64,000 nucleotides of DNA from contig NZ_WSFU01000137.1 of the NCBI RefSeq assembly GCF_016820635.1, forward strand, positions 1 through 64,000. Direction: 5' to 3'. Made by a program: the position numbers and the translations under genes. This DNA is from Anaeromonas gelatinilytica (GTDB lineage: Bacteria > Bacillota > Clostridia > Tissierellales > SIT17). The notes below the pieces were generated by a model. The model was given only the letters and a program-made list of their open reading frames with translations, was not told the DNA's origin and did no database searches. Below, in pieces: positions 52,479 to 61,490 of the stretch. Position 1 is the first letter of the stretch. Every line of letters begins with the position of its first letter.

Positions 52479-54173
52479 TTGATTATATATATTTTAGGAA
52501 ATTTAGTTAATAGTGTGAGTATAATAGCTATATTATCATTTATTTTATCTAAATTGACCATAGTTAGACAACTTATATCTAAAGAAAGAATAAAAACTAT
52601 AGATAAAATTATGTTTGCTTTATTTTTTGGATTTTTAGGAATTATAGGCACATATTCAGGCATACCAATAAATGGAGCATTAGCTAATTCAAGGGTGATA
52701 GGAGTATTTGTAGGAGGACTTTTAGGAGGTCCATTTGTTGGATTTTTATCAGGTTTAATAGCAGGGATTCATAGATGGGGAATAGATGTTGGGGGTTTTA
52801 CGACTCTTGCTTGTGCAGTATCTACTACAATTGAAGGGCTTATGGCAGGATTATTAAATAGAAGATTTACTGAATTTAAAAATAAAGGGTTATTTGCTTT
52901 GATATTTGGTGCTTTAGCAGAAGCTATACAAATGATTCTTATAATTTTAATTACTAGACCTATTGATAAAGCTATAAATCTTGTTAGTATTATAAGTATA
53001 CCAATGATAGTAGCTAATTCTATAGGAATTTCTATTACTATAGCAATAATACTTAGTATTTTAAAAGATAAGGAAAGGGAAGCTGCATTTCAGGCACAGA
53101 GAGCTTTAAAAATTGCTAATGAAACATTACCTTATTTTAGACGGGGGTTTAATACTGATACTTCTAAGAAAGTGTCAGAGATAATTTATAAGAGTACTTC
53201 ATTTAAAGCTGTATCAATAACTGATTCAAGTATTATATTAGCTCATACAGGAATAGGAGAAGATCATCATAAAGTAGCAGATAAAATTAAAACAGGATTA
53301 ACTAAAGAAGTATTATTATCAGGAAATTATAAAGTGGCAAATTCTTATAAAGAAATTGCTTGTCATCAAGATGATTGTAAACTTAAATCGGCAATTATTG
53401 TGCCATTAAAGGAAAAAAATAAAGTAATAGGAACACTTAAATTATATAAAATAAGAAAAAATGCTATATCACCAATTGATATTCAATTAGCTTTAGGATT
53501 GGGGTCTTTATTTTCGACACAAATAGAATTAAGAAAGATAGAAATTAATAAAGAATTAGCTACTAAGGCAGAATTGACAGCACTACAAGCTCAAATTAAT
53601 CCTCATTTTCTTTTTAATGCGATAAATACTATAGTTTCTCTAATTAGAACACAACCTGATAAAGCTCGAGAACTTCTTTTACATTTAGGTTTTTATTTTA
53701 GAAAGAATCTTTATAAATCAGAAGATTTAGTTGATTTAGAAACAGAGTTAGAACATTTAAAGTCTTATTTAGAGATAGAAAAGGCTAGATTTGGAGATAA
53801 ATTAGATATTAAATTTAATATAGAGAATTGTTTGCAAATCAAGGTACCACCATTAATAATTCAGCCTATTGTTGAAAATTCAATTAAGCATGGAATTATG
53901 GAAAAATTAGATGGTGGAGTAATAGAGATAGATGTTTATGGTAAAGAGAAAAATATAGAAATATGTATAAAAGATAATGGAGAAGGAATTGAAAAGCAAA
54001 AAATAGAGAAATTATTAGAAGATAATAATAAAATAGAATCCATGGGATTAAAAAATGTTCATAAGAGGATTCAGCTGATATATGGAGATAATTATGGATT
54101 GAATATACAAAGTAAGAGAAATAAAGGAACTATAGTGATTATTACAATTCCAAAAGAAGGAGAATTATTATGA
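52479..54173 (+). CDS. lytS: LytS-family membrane sensor histidine kinase
   Basis: The 564-residue kinase starts with TTG (AAGGTG upstream). N-terminal membrane segments (about 1-195) form a 5TM-LYT sensor (GGLLGGPFVGFLSGLIAGIH). A GAF-like domain (about 215-350) contains a CHQDDC element. The LytS-type phosphoacceptor region reads LQAQINPHFLFNAINTIVSL with the phospho-His at about 376. The ATPase domain has VPPLIIQPIVENSIKHGI and DNGEGI. It overlaps lytT by four bases. Next to a CstA-type transporter, this matches pyruvate-sensing BtsS/YpdA-like systems. Confidence 0.92.
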   Translation: MIIYILGNLVNSVSIIAILSFILSKLTIVRQLISKERIKTIDKIMFALFFGFLGIIGTYSGIPINGALANSRVIGVFVGGLLGGPFVGFLSGLIAGIHRWGIDVGGFTTLACAVSTTIEGLMAGLLNRRFTEFKNKGLFALIFGALAEAIQMILIILITRPIDKAINLVSIISIPMIVANSIGISITIAIILSILKDKEREAAFQAQRALKIANETLPYFRRGFNTDTSKKVSEIIYKSTSFKAVSITDSSIILAHTGIGEDHHKVADKIKTGLTKEVLLSGNYKVANSYKEIACHQDDCKLKSAIIVPLKEKNKVIGTLKLYKIRKNAISPIDIQLALGLGSLFSTQIELRKIEINKELATKAELTALQAQINPHFLFNAINTIVSLIRTQPDKARELLLHLGFYFRKNLYKSEDLVDLETELEHLKSYLEIEKARFGDKLDIKFNIENCLQIKVPPLIIQPIVENSIKHGIMEKLDGGVIEIDVYGKEKNIEICIKDNGEGIEKQKIEKLLEDNNKIESMGLKNVHKRIQLIYGDNYGLNIQSKRNKGTIVIITIPKEGELL

Positions 54174-54946
54174 TAATCAGAAGTATGATTGTTGACGATG
54201 AGCTTCCAGCAAGAGAAGAATTGAAGTATCTTTTAGGGAAATATAGTGAGATTGAAATTGTAAAGGAAGAAAAAAACGGTCTTGATGTTCTTAATAACAT
54301 AGGAAATATAATGCCAGATGTAATATTTCTAGATATAAATATGCCTAAAATTCCTGGTATAGAAGTAGCATCAAAAATAATTGAATATAGGCTTGATAAA
54401 TTACCTTTAATAGTGTTTATTACAGCTTATGATGAATATGCTATAAAAGCTTTTGAATTAAATGCTATTGATTATTTATTAAAGCCTATAGACGATAGAA
54501 GATTAAGCAAAACAGTAGATAAATTAATAAAAAGGTTAAAAGATAAGAGAGCAGAGTATGAAGAGAAATTAAATGCTCTTATTAATGATATACAGAATAA
54601 AAATGAATATAAATATAATAAAATAACTTTATATAGGGAAGGAGCATTTTATCCAATAGAAATAGATAATATTGTATTAGCTACAGTAGAAGATAAAAAT
54701 ACAACTATTTTTACTATTAAAGATAAATTTATATATCATGGTACATTGACTCATTTAGAGAAAAAAATAAATAGAGATGATTTTTATAGAAGTCATAGAA
54801 GCTATTTAGTAAATATAAATTATGTAGAAAAGATAGAACCATGGTTTAATAATACTTATCATATAAAGATGAAAAAATATTCTGACAATGTACCGGTTAG
54901 TAGAGGACAAGTGAAAGAATTCAAATCAATAATGAATCTCATTTAA
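54170..54946 (+). CDS. lytT: LytTR-family response regulator
   Basis: The 258-residue regulator has an N-terminal receiver domain with the acidic pair in MIVDDELPAREEL, the phospho-Asp in VIFLDINMPKIPG (about residue 58), and Lys in LLKPIDDRRL (about 107). The C-terminal LytTR DNA-binding domain (about 155-255) includes RSHRSYLVNINYVEKIEPWF and NVPVSRGQVKEFK. Its ATGA start overlaps the kinase stop. It probably activates the adjacent CstA-like gene. I did not find a convincing LytTR direct repeat by eye upstream of it. Confidence 0.93.
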   Translation: MIIRSMIVDDELPAREELKYLLGKYSEIEIVKEEKNGLDVLNNIGNIMPDVIFLDINMPKIPGIEVASKIIEYRLDKLPLIVFITAYDEYAIKAFELNAIDYLLKPIDDRRLSKTVDKLIKRLKDKRAEYEEKLNALINDIQNKNEYKYNKITLYREGAFYPIEIDNIVLATVEDKNTTIFTIKDKFIYHGTLTHLEKKINRDDFYRSHRSYLVNINYVEKIEPWFNNTYHIKMKKYSDNVPVSRGQVKEFKSIMNLI

Positions 54947-55065
54947 AAACATCTTGATTTCATATAATGCAATTCATTAGGATATTTATACCTTTTATCT
55001 AAAAATCAAGAGAAAAATAATTCTTTATAATATAATATGTCCAAAAGAATTTTGGGGAGGATACT

Positions 55066-56496
55066 ATGGTATCATTTTTAACTTCAATTGTAATCTTAAT
55101 ATTAGGTTATTTTATTTATGGTGTGTTTGTGGAAAAGGTTTTTGGTGTAGATGAAAATAGAAAGACACCAGCTATAGCCATGGAGGATGGCGTTGATTTT
55201 GTTCCATTAAGTTGGCCTAAAATATTTCTTATTCAGTTCTTGAATATTGCAGGATTAGGTCCAATATTTGGAGCAATATTGGGAGCTTTATATGGTCCAG
55301 CAGCTTTTATATGGATTGTTTTAGGGAGTATTTTTGCAGGAGGAGTTCATGATTATTTTAGTGGAATGTTATCGGTTAGACATGAAGGAAAAAGTGTAGC
55401 AGAGATTGTAGGTATATACCTTGGAGAAAATGCTAGAAAGATAATGAGATTTTTTTCTGTAATATTATTAGTATTAGTAGGTACAGTATTTATGACTGGC
55501 CCTGCTCAATTATTGGCTGATTTAAAATTTGCAGGTTTAAGTAGTTTAAGTGTTTGGATAGGAATTATTATAGTATATTATTTTATGGCTACTATCTTAC
55601 CTGTAGATAAGATAATAGCCAAGATCTATCCATTATTTGGTGCTGCTTTATTAATCATGGCGGTTGGTATTGGTTCTATGCTTATTATAAAGGGATATGA
55701 TATTCCTGAAGTAAGGTTTGCTAGTATTCATCCAGAAAATTTATCTTTATGGCCAATGTTATTTGTTACAATAGCTTGTGGAGCGATAAGTGGATTTCAT
55801 GCTACTCAATCGCCAATGATGGCAAGGTGTCTACCAAATGAAAAGTATGGTAGAAGAGTATTTTATGGGTCGATGATTGCAGAAGGTATTATAGCATTGA
55901 TATGGGCAGCTGCGGCTATGGCATTTTTCAATGGTGGGGTAGTTGGATTAAATAATGCTTTAACTAACAGCGGAGGTACTGCAGGAGTTGTAAATATTAT
56001 ATCTAAATCATTGTTAGGAAAAGTTGGTGGAATATTGGCCATGTTAGGAGTTATAGCAGCACCTATAACATCGGGAGATACAGCATTTAGAAGTGCTAGA
56101 TTAGTCATAGCTGATGCTATAGGATATAAACAAAAGGAAACTAAAAATAGATTAATAGTAGCAGTTCCATTATTTATTATAGGATATTTGTTAACAAGAA
56201 TTGATTTTACTATCATATGGAGATATTTCTCTTGGTCAAATCAAACATTAGCAATGATTGTATTATGGGCAACAGCAGCATATTTAATAACTAATAATAA
56301 ACTTCATTGGATTGCTACAGTACCAGCAACATTTATGACTGCTGTAAGTATCACTTATATATTACAGGCTCCAGAAGGTTTTAAATTACCACAGACTATT
56401 TCATATCCAGTAGGAATTATTGCTGCTATAATAGCTATAGTGTTATTTCTACATAAATTTAAATTGAGAAATAAACCAGTAGCAGATAGGATATAA
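55066..56496 (+). CDS. cstA: CstA-family carbon starvation / pyruvate-peptide transporter
   Basis: The 476-residue polytopic membrane protein is a shorter Gram-positive-type member of the CstA/BtsT family. Recognisable parts: YGVFVEKVFGVDENRKTPA, FLIQFLNIAGLGPIFGAILG, GGVHDYFSGMLSVRHEGKSV, GFHATQSPMMARC and ITSGDTAFRSARLVIAD. E. coli homologues import pyruvate (and peptides) and one is controlled by the LytS/LytTR pair BtsSR. Here the gene follows such a pair by 119 bases, supporting the same signal logic. A TTTATAATATAATATG promoter-like stretch and TGGGGAGG precede the start. Confidence 0.93.
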   Translation: MVSFLTSIVILILGYFIYGVFVEKVFGVDENRKTPAIAMEDGVDFVPLSWPKIFLIQFLNIAGLGPIFGAILGALYGPAAFIWIVLGSIFAGGVHDYFSGMLSVRHEGKSVAEIVGIYLGENARKIMRFFSVILLVLVGTVFMTGPAQLLADLKFAGLSSLSVWIGIIIVYYFMATILPVDKIIAKIYPLFGAALLIMAVGIGSMLIIKGYDIPEVRFASIHPENLSLWPMLFVTIACGAISGFHATQSPMMARCLPNEKYGRRVFYGSMIAEGIIALIWAAAAMAFFNGGVVGLNNALTNSGGTAGVVNIISKSLLGKVGGILAMLGVIAAPITSGDTAFRSARLVIADAIGYKQKETKNRLIVAVPLFIIGYLLTRIDFTIIWRYFSWSNQTLAMIVLWATAAYLITNNKLHWIATVPATFMTAVSITYILQAPEGFKLPQTISYPVGIIAAIIAIVLFLHKFKLRNKPVADRI

Positions 56497-56500
56497 TTTA

Positions 56501-56540
56501 ATAAAGGGTAGACAAAAAATGTCTATCCTTTATTTTTATT
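56501..56540 (+). terminator. Terminator after cstA
   Basis: ATAAAGGGTAGAC and GTCTATCCTTTAT pair (one G-T pair) around an A-rich loop, followed by TTTTTATT. Confidence 0.87.
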
Positions 56541-56599
56541 GTATTAAAAGAATGATATAATCTAGAATAATATTAAGAATTAATAAAAGGGTGAATAAA

Positions 56600-57553
56600 A
56601 TGGATGAAAATAAATATTATAGAAAATATTCTAGTTATTTAAAAAATAAATATGGAGAAAAAGTATATAAATTACCTATTCATATTCCAACTACTTGTCC
56701 TAATAGAGATGGATGCGTTGGGACAGGAGGATGTATATTTTGTGGAGAAGAAGGAGGAGGATTTGAGTCATTATCTAATGAAATGTCTGTAAAAGCTCAA
56801 ATACAAAAAAATAAAGATTATATTAAAAAGAGATATAAAGCTAAGAAATTCATAGCTTATTTTCAAAATTTCACTAATACCTATATGGAATTTGAAAGAT
56901 TTAAAGATATAATTAATGATGCAATAATAGATGATGTTGTAGAAATAGCTATTTCTACAAGACCAGATTCAATATCTGATAAATATCTTAAATTTTTAAA
57001 GGATATTAGTTTGGAATATAATATAGAGATTACAATAGAATTAGGATTACAAACTGTAAATTATCATACATTGAAGAAAATTAATAGAGGACATACTTTA
57101 GCAGAGTTAATTGATAGTGTAATAAGGATAAAAAAATATAATTTTGAAGTCTGTGTACATCTTATTTTAAATCTTCCATGGGATAATATTGATGATGTTG
57201 TAGAAAATGCAAAGATAATATCTGCTTTGGGGATTGAACAAGTAAAACTTCATTCTCTTTATATTATTGAAGGTACAATATTAGGAGAGATGTATAAGGA
57301 CGGAAAAATTAATATTATTTCTAAAGAAGAATATATTGATAGAGTAGTTAAGTTTATTAGATATTTAGATAAAGATATAGTTATACAAAGATTAATAGGA
57401 AGAGCACCTGAAGAGAATACATTATTTGTAAATTGGAGTACTAGTTGGTGGAAAATTAAAGATGAAATTTTAAACGAAATGGAAGTAAGAAATATAATTC
57501 AGGGTCAAAAGTGTGATTATCTTAATGGTAAAGCTTTAAGAAAATTTGATTAA
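56600..57553 (+). CDS. YhcC-type radical SAM protein
   Basis: The 317-residue protein of the YhcC/TIGR01212 group has a radical SAM cluster motif spaced C-x(n)-C-x2-C within TCPNRDGCVGTGGCIFCGEE at about residues 33-52. Radical SAM core features follow, including ISTRPDSISDKYL and IELGLQTVNYHTLKKINRGH. The conserved end includes HSLYIIEGTILGEMY and NWSTSWW. The reaction is not established for the family with certainty; tRNA modification has been suggested for relatives. ATG 56600 follows AAAAGGG; an in-frame GTG at 56591 is less likely. Confidence 0.9.
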   Translation: MDENKYYRKYSSYLKNKYGEKVYKLPIHIPTTCPNRDGCVGTGGCIFCGEEGGGFESLSNEMSVKAQIQKNKDYIKKRYKAKKFIAYFQNFTNTYMEFERFKDIINDAIIDDVVEIAISTRPDSISDKYLKFLKDISLEYNIEITIELGLQTVNYHTLKKINRGHTLAELIDSVIRIKKYNFEVCVHLILNLPWDNIDDVVENAKIISALGIEQVKLHSLYIIEGTILGEMYKDGKINIISKEEYIDRVVKFIRYLDKDIVIQRLIGRAPEENTLFVNWSTSWWKIKDEILNEMEVRNIIQGQKCDYLNGKALRKFD

Positions 57554-57558
57554 ATATT

Positions 57559-57590
57559 AATAGATAAGGGGAATATTCCCCTTATCTATT
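57559..57590. terminator. Bidirectional terminator
   Basis: AATAGATAAGGGG and CCCCTTATCTATT form a 13-bp stem around AATATT between the convergent radical SAM and DUF1540 genes. Confidence 0.82.
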
Positions 57591-57765
57591 AATGCATGTC
57601 TTTGTGTTCAAAGGTTGCACAATCTGTTTCTTCAATAGTTCTAGCATTCATTGGATTTACTTCTATTTTTTCTGCATTACAGTGATTTCCAGTGTCATTA
57701 TAATAACAAGTGTTTACAGTACATTTAACTCCTGGAAGATGATGTTGTGTTTTTTTTATATCCAT
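57589..57765 (-). CDS. DUF1540 small cysteine-rich protein
   Basis: This 58-residue protein reads MDIKKTQHHLPGVKCTVNTC, then YYNDTGNHCNAEKIEV, and ends ETDCATFEHKDMH. The spacing C-x4-C-x8-C...C matches the DUF1540 family of small, probably metal-binding, Bacillota proteins. AAGGAGG lies eight bases before the ATG on the minus strand. It overlaps the terminator shared with the convergent gene. Function unknown. The open frame on the opposite strand here is a shadow. Confidence 0.87.
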   Translation of the reverse strand: MDIKKTQHHLPGVKCTVNTCYYNDTGNHCNAEKIEVNPMNARTIEETDCATFEHKDMH

Positions 57766-57898
57766 AATAAACCTCCTTATGATTTTTTAGGATATTTTTA
57801 GTATGCGTTAAAATTAAAAATGTATTCTTAAGAATTAATTTGAATTTTTCACAAATAACTAATAAAATATAAACTATAGTTGTATAGGAGGATTCATA

Positions 57899-58198
57899 AT
57901 GTCAAAAAAGGAAAGACTTGATAAAATACTATCAAACTTAGGTATGGAAGTAGAAAAGAAATAAAAAAACAAAATTAAATAAACCTCTGGAGTTATTTCT
58001 ATAACGGAAGATGATTTTAATAAAACTGTTATAGACTTAATTGATGAAAAATATAAAGCTTTTAGACCTTTTCTTGTAGGACGACTTGATAAGGATATTG
58101 AAATAAATTCCTCAAGCAAAATATCCAAAGGATATGTTACAATAAAAGAAGATAAATTTCATCAAATTAAAAGAATGTTTAAAGCTTTAAATAAATAG
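57899..58198 (+). pseudogene. Decayed RsuA-type pseudouridine synthase
   Basis: A fine start (TAGGAGG and ATG 57899) encodes KKERLDKILSNLGM, the first strand-turn of an S4 RNA-binding domain, and then hits a stop at about 57962. A second frame continues with ISITEDDFNKTVIDLIDEKY, then FLVGRLDKD, the catalytic GRLDxD motif of RsuA/RluB enzymes. After a deletion it resumes with YVTIKEDKFHQIKRMFKALN, the C-terminal K-FHQ-x-KRM signature, ending at TAG 58196-58198. About 60 percent of the normal gene is missing. It is a clear relic; a functional RluA-type paralogue lies at 59493. Confidence 0.85.
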
Positions 58199-58221
58199 AT
58201 TTATTAGTTAGGGTGTAAAGT

Positions 58222-58773
58222 TTGAATTATATAAAAAAAGAGAGTATATTTGACAAATTTTTTAGTCATAGAGATTTATTAATAATGAGATTTGCGGATG
58301 GGGATATTTCTAAGAAGGAATATATTATTGAAAATATGGAATTCATAAAAAATTTAGACGTAAAACCGTTTAAGAATATTGATAGTTTTGAAAAGGGAAT
58401 ATATAATTATCAATATTTTAATATGTTAGCAAAATACTATTATATGGAGGCAAAAGAATTAAAAGATCAAGGAGAACCTGAAAAATATTATCAATCTTTT
58501 CATGAGGAAGGATATTATTATTATCAACAAAAGGATAAGTGTACGTTGGAATTACTTAAATTCTTGAAATTTAGTAATATGGAAGCTTATTATATAGATG
58601 TAGAATCTGATAGTTTACATGGTAAACTATATGAGATAAATTTAAAAGATTTTGATAAAGCTATATTACATTCTAAAAATTATAAAATACTTGATATTTT
58701 AAGAAAAAAAGGAGTATTTGTAGATAATATGCAAAAATCTCTTATAGATCGATATGTTAATGTGAAATATTAA
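58222..58773 (+). CDS. Hypothetical protein, 183 aa
   Basis: I do not recognise the family with confidence. The product is soluble and helical, rich in Tyr, Lys and Glu, and contains KEYIIENMEFIKNLDVKPFK and a tyrosine-rich stretch, HEEGYYYYQQKDKCTLELLK. No membrane segment or catalytic motif is seen. The start is TTG with AGGGTG upstream. It lies right after the RsuA relic and before a bidirectional terminator. Conservation cannot be judged here. Confidence 0.7.
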   Translation: MNYIKKESIFDKFFSHRDLLIMRFADGDISKKEYIIENMEFIKNLDVKPFKNIDSFEKGIYNYQYFNMLAKYYYMEAKELKDQGEPEKYYQSFHEEGYYYYQQKDKCTLELLKFLKFSNMEAYYIDVESDSLHGKLYEINLKDFDKAILHSKNYKILDILRKKGVFVDNMQKSLIDRYVNVKY

Positions 58774-58812
58774 AATAAAAAATTCCTCCTAGGAGGAATT
58801 TTTTATTTTATA
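58772..58812. terminator. Bidirectional terminator
   Basis: AAAATAAAAAATTCCTCCT and AGGAGGAATTTTTTATTTT form a nearly continuous stem between convergent genes, with A and T runs on either side. Confidence 0.88.
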
Positions 58813-59321
58813 TTAGCTAATGTTTTTATTATATTATCAAGATCAGAGCCTTTATTAAATGTAAATTCACCTGATCTTAGTTTAGTTTCAAGCTTTAAAG
58901 CTTCAGCTCTATCTATAAATTTATCAACATCATCTATTAAATCATTGTCTAATAATATTTGAGCGGTATCAGAAGGTAATGATCCTTGAGGAATTTCAAT
59001 TGCTATTTCTTCATCATTCTTACTAGATTTATCATCTTTAGAGGATGAACTTTTTTCATCATTATCTTTATTTTCTTCAGAGTCATTTTTTTCTTCTTTA
59101 TTAGCATTAGAATCTTCTTTTTCTTTTTTAGAAGAATTTTCATCAACATCTTTTTCTATTGAGTCTATATTACTAGTAATTGCTTCTGTTTCGTTATCAT
59201 TAAATAATATTTCTAATCTCCATCCAATAATCCCACCAATTATAACTACTACTAAAATAATTAAAACATAATCTATGTAGTCATATAAGAGATCTTTTAT
59301 TTTTTCAAATTTATTTTTCAT
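58803..59321 (-). CDS. MltG/YceG-like membrane-anchored protein (short form)
   Basis: The 172-residue protein has one N-terminal membrane helix (about 17-35). A low-complexity acidic linker (about 55-107: Lys, Glu, Ser, Asn and Asp rich) follows. The C-terminal domain of about 65 residues reads IAIEIPQGSLPSDTAQILLD ... LKLETKLRSGEFTFNKGSDL, which resembles the LysM-like N-terminal part of MltG (YceG). The catalytic transglycosylase domain is absent. Short versions like this occur in Clostridia; a peptidoglycan-binding or regulatory role outside the membrane is plausible. Confidence 0.75.
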   Translation of the reverse strand: MKNKFEKIKDLLYDYIDYVLIILVVVIIGGIIGWRLEILFNDNETEAITSNIDSIEKDVDENSSKKEKEDSNANKEEKNDSEENKDNDEKSSSSKDDKSSKNDEEIAIEIPQGSLPSDTAQILLDNDLIDDVDKFIDRAEALKLETKLRSGEFTFNKGSDLDNIIKTLANIK

Positions 59322-59492
59322 ATTAATCCTCCTTAAATTACTTAAGCGTAATATTATATTATGCCTACATATTAAATGATATCATAATTATATGCTAATA
59401 ATCAATAAATATAAAATACAAAATATACCTTGTATTAATATACCTATAAGTATTATTATAATAAGTATATTAAAGATTAAGGATTGATATTT

Positions 59493-60446
59493 ATGAAAAA
59501 AATAAAAATAGAGAGAAATGATGAAAATCAACGATTAGATAGATTTTTATCTAAATATATGGATCAAGCCTCTAAAGGATTTATACAAAAAATACTTAGA
59601 AAAAAAAGAATTAAATTAAATAGTAGTCGTGGATATCCAGAAGATATAGTGAAATATGGTGATGAAATAAAATTATATTTAGCTGAAGATACAATAAATA
59701 AATTTCAAACTAAAACAGAAAATATAGAAACAAATATTGATTTAGACATAATATATGAGGATAAAAATATTATATTAATTAATAAAAAATCTGGACAATT
59801 ATCTCATTCTAATAATGAAAATAGTGATAGTATAGTAAAAGGAGTAAAAAAGTATCTTATTGATAAAGGGGAATATCATCCACAGAATGAAAAAACTTTT
59901 AGTCCATCTATTTGTAATAGATTAGATTTTAACACTTCAGGTATAATTATTGCTACAAAAAATTATAATTCATTAAAGATGATAAATAGAGCAATAAGGG
60001 AACATAAAATTGAAAAATACTATAAGGCTTTAGTAAGTGGAAAAATAGATAAAGAAATATTATTACAAGGATATTTAACTAAGAACAGAATCAATAATAA
60101 GGTTCAGATACATAAAAAATGGATGAATAATAGTAAAGAAATACATACAAGGATAATGCCTTTAAAATTTAATGAAGAATATACTTTATTAGATATACAA
60201 TTAATTACCGGAAGAACTCATCAAATTAGAGCACATTTAGCTTCAATAAATCATCCAATAGTAGGAGATAGAAAATATGGAAACAATAAAATAAATAAAA
60301 AGTTCAATTTAGATTCACAATTTTTAGTAGCATATAAAATAATATTTTCTGGATTAAAAGATGATTTAGAGTATTTAAATGATAAAATTTTTCAAGTTGA
60401 AGATAATAAAGCATATAAGATTGTGGAGGAGAAAATTTTAAAATGA
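59493..60446 (+). CDS. RluA-family pseudouridine synthase
   Basis: The 317-residue enzyme isomerises specific uridines in rRNA or tRNA. An N-terminal S4 domain begins ENQRLDRFLSKYMDQASKGF. The catalytic domain has the Asp motif CNRLDFNTSGIIIATKN (N-R-L-D instead of H-R-L-D), and later LLDIQLITGRTHQIRAHLAS and HPIVGDRKYG. The HRLD His replaced by Asn is seen in some subgroups. Exact target uridines are not predictable. ATG 59493 follows AAGGATTG; an in-frame TTG at 59484 overlaps that site. Confidence 0.92.
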   Translation: MKKIKIERNDENQRLDRFLSKYMDQASKGFIQKILRKKRIKLNSSRGYPEDIVKYGDEIKLYLAEDTINKFQTKTENIETNIDLDIIYEDKNIILINKKSGQLSHSNNENSDSIVKGVKKYLIDKGEYHPQNEKTFSPSICNRLDFNTSGIIIATKNYNSLKMINRAIREHKIEKYYKALVSGKIDKEILLQGYLTKNRINNKVQIHKKWMNNSKEIHTRIMPLKFNEEYTLLDIQLITGRTHQIRAHLASINHPIVGDRKYGNNKINKKFNLDSQFLVAYKIIFSGLKDDLEYLNDKIFQVEDNKAYKIVEEKILK

Positions 60447-60463
60447 TTTGTTAGGGGGATATT

Positions 60464-60934
60464 ATGAAAATTAGGAGAGCACGAAAAGAAGATATTGATG
60501 ATATTTCAAAATTATGGAAGAAATTATCTGATTGTCATGCTGAATTTATTGATTACATGAGTTTGTCTGCTGAATGGCAAAAGAATCTTTTGGAAATGTT
60601 TTATAATGATATAAATTCAAAAAACAGTATTATATTTGTAGGAGAAATTAATAATAAAATTATTGGTTTTATAAGAGGAGAGATAAAAGAAATAAATGGA
60701 ATATTTGCTAGTAATAAAATTGTTTTTATTACAGATATTTTCATGGAAGAGTTATTTAGAGGTAAAGGATTAACGAAAAATTTAATAGAAAAAATAGAAG
60801 AGTATTGTAGAGAAAAAGAAATATTTAATATTAAATTAAACGTGAACACACAAAATAAAAGAGCAATAGGGTTCTATAAAAAGAAAGGTTTTATAGAGGT
60901 TAATAGAACTTATAAGAAAGATTTGAATGTTTAA
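60464..60934 (+). CDS. GNAT-family N-acetyltransferase
   Basis: The 156-residue GNAT protein starts MKIRRARKEDIDDISKLWKK. The acetyl-CoA binding segment is at ITDIFMEELFRGKGLTKNLI (R-G-K-G-x-x-x-x-L) and the C-terminal NTQNKRAIGFYKKKGFIEVN is the usual motif B. The substrate is unknown. GTTAGGGGG precedes the ATG, 17 bases after the RluA gene, so they are probably cotranscribed. Confidence 0.9.
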   Translation: MKIRRARKEDIDDISKLWKKLSDCHAEFIDYMSLSAEWQKNLLEMFYNDINSKNSIIFVGEINNKIIGFIRGEIKEINGIFASNKIVFITDIFMEELFRGKGLTKNLIEKIEEYCREKEIFNIKLNVNTQNKRAIGFYKKKGFIEVNRTYKKDLNV

Positions 60935-60988
60935 AATTTTATAAATTACATATCCTAATTATATATTTGAATATAAGGAGGATAAAAA

Positions 60989-61417
60989 GTGAAAGTAAGA
61001 GAAGTTATGACTGATAATGTAAGGGCTATGCTTAATAGTGCATCTATTAGGGACATTGCTAAAGAAATGAATGTTCTTGGTGTGGGATCAATACCAATTA
61101 CATCTAGAGATAATAGAGCAGTTGGCATTGTGACAGATAGAGATATAGTAGTAAGAGCATTAACGTCAGAAAAGAATATTAATGATCCTATAAGTAGTAT
61201 CATGACAAAAGATTTAATCTCAATATCTCCAGATACTGATATACATGAGGCTGCTAGGTTGATGGCAGAAAAACAAATTAGAAGACTTCCAGTAGTAGAA
61301 AATGGTAAATTAGTTGGAATAGTTTCTCTTGGAGACTTAGCGGTTAGAGATGTATATGCAAATGAAGCAGGAGATGCTCTGTCTAATATTTCATTACCAG
61401 ATAAAAGTATGAGGTAA
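60989..61417 (+). CDS. CBS-domain protein
   Basis: The 142-residue protein consists of a pair of CBS domains. The first is VREVMTDNVRAMLNSASIRD to VGIVTDRDIVVRALTSEKN. The second is VSSIMTKDLISISPDTDIHE-like (ISSIMTKDL...) to LVGIVSLGDLAVRDVYANEA. Such proteins bind adenine nucleotides and regulate partners. No catalytic domain is attached. The start is GTG with AAGGAGG upstream. Confidence 0.92.
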   Translation: MKVREVMTDNVRAMLNSASIRDIAKEMNVLGVGSIPITSRDNRAVGIVTDRDIVVRALTSEKNINDPISSIMTKDLISISPDTDIHEAARLMAEKQIRRLPVVENGKLVGIVSLGDLAVRDVYANEAGDALSNISLPDKSMR

Positions 61418-61450
61418 TAATAAAACCCTATATATAGGGTTTTATTATTA
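61415..61450. terminator. Terminator after the CBS gene
   Basis: TAATAATAAAACCCTAT and ATAGGGTTTTATTATTA form a 17-bp perfect stem with a two-base centre; the 3' arm carries the T run. Confidence 0.82.
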
Positions 61451-61490
61451 TAAATTATGTATAGGGTATAAAAAAATAGGGGGAGATTTG

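Noticed and set aside
54947-55065. LytTR direct-repeat operator upstream of cstA
   Set aside because: I found no repeat pair with suitable spacing by eye.
57592-57801. 69-codon plus-strand frame
   Set aside because: It is the shadow of the DUF1540 gene on the minus strand, which has a ribosome binding site and cysteine pattern.
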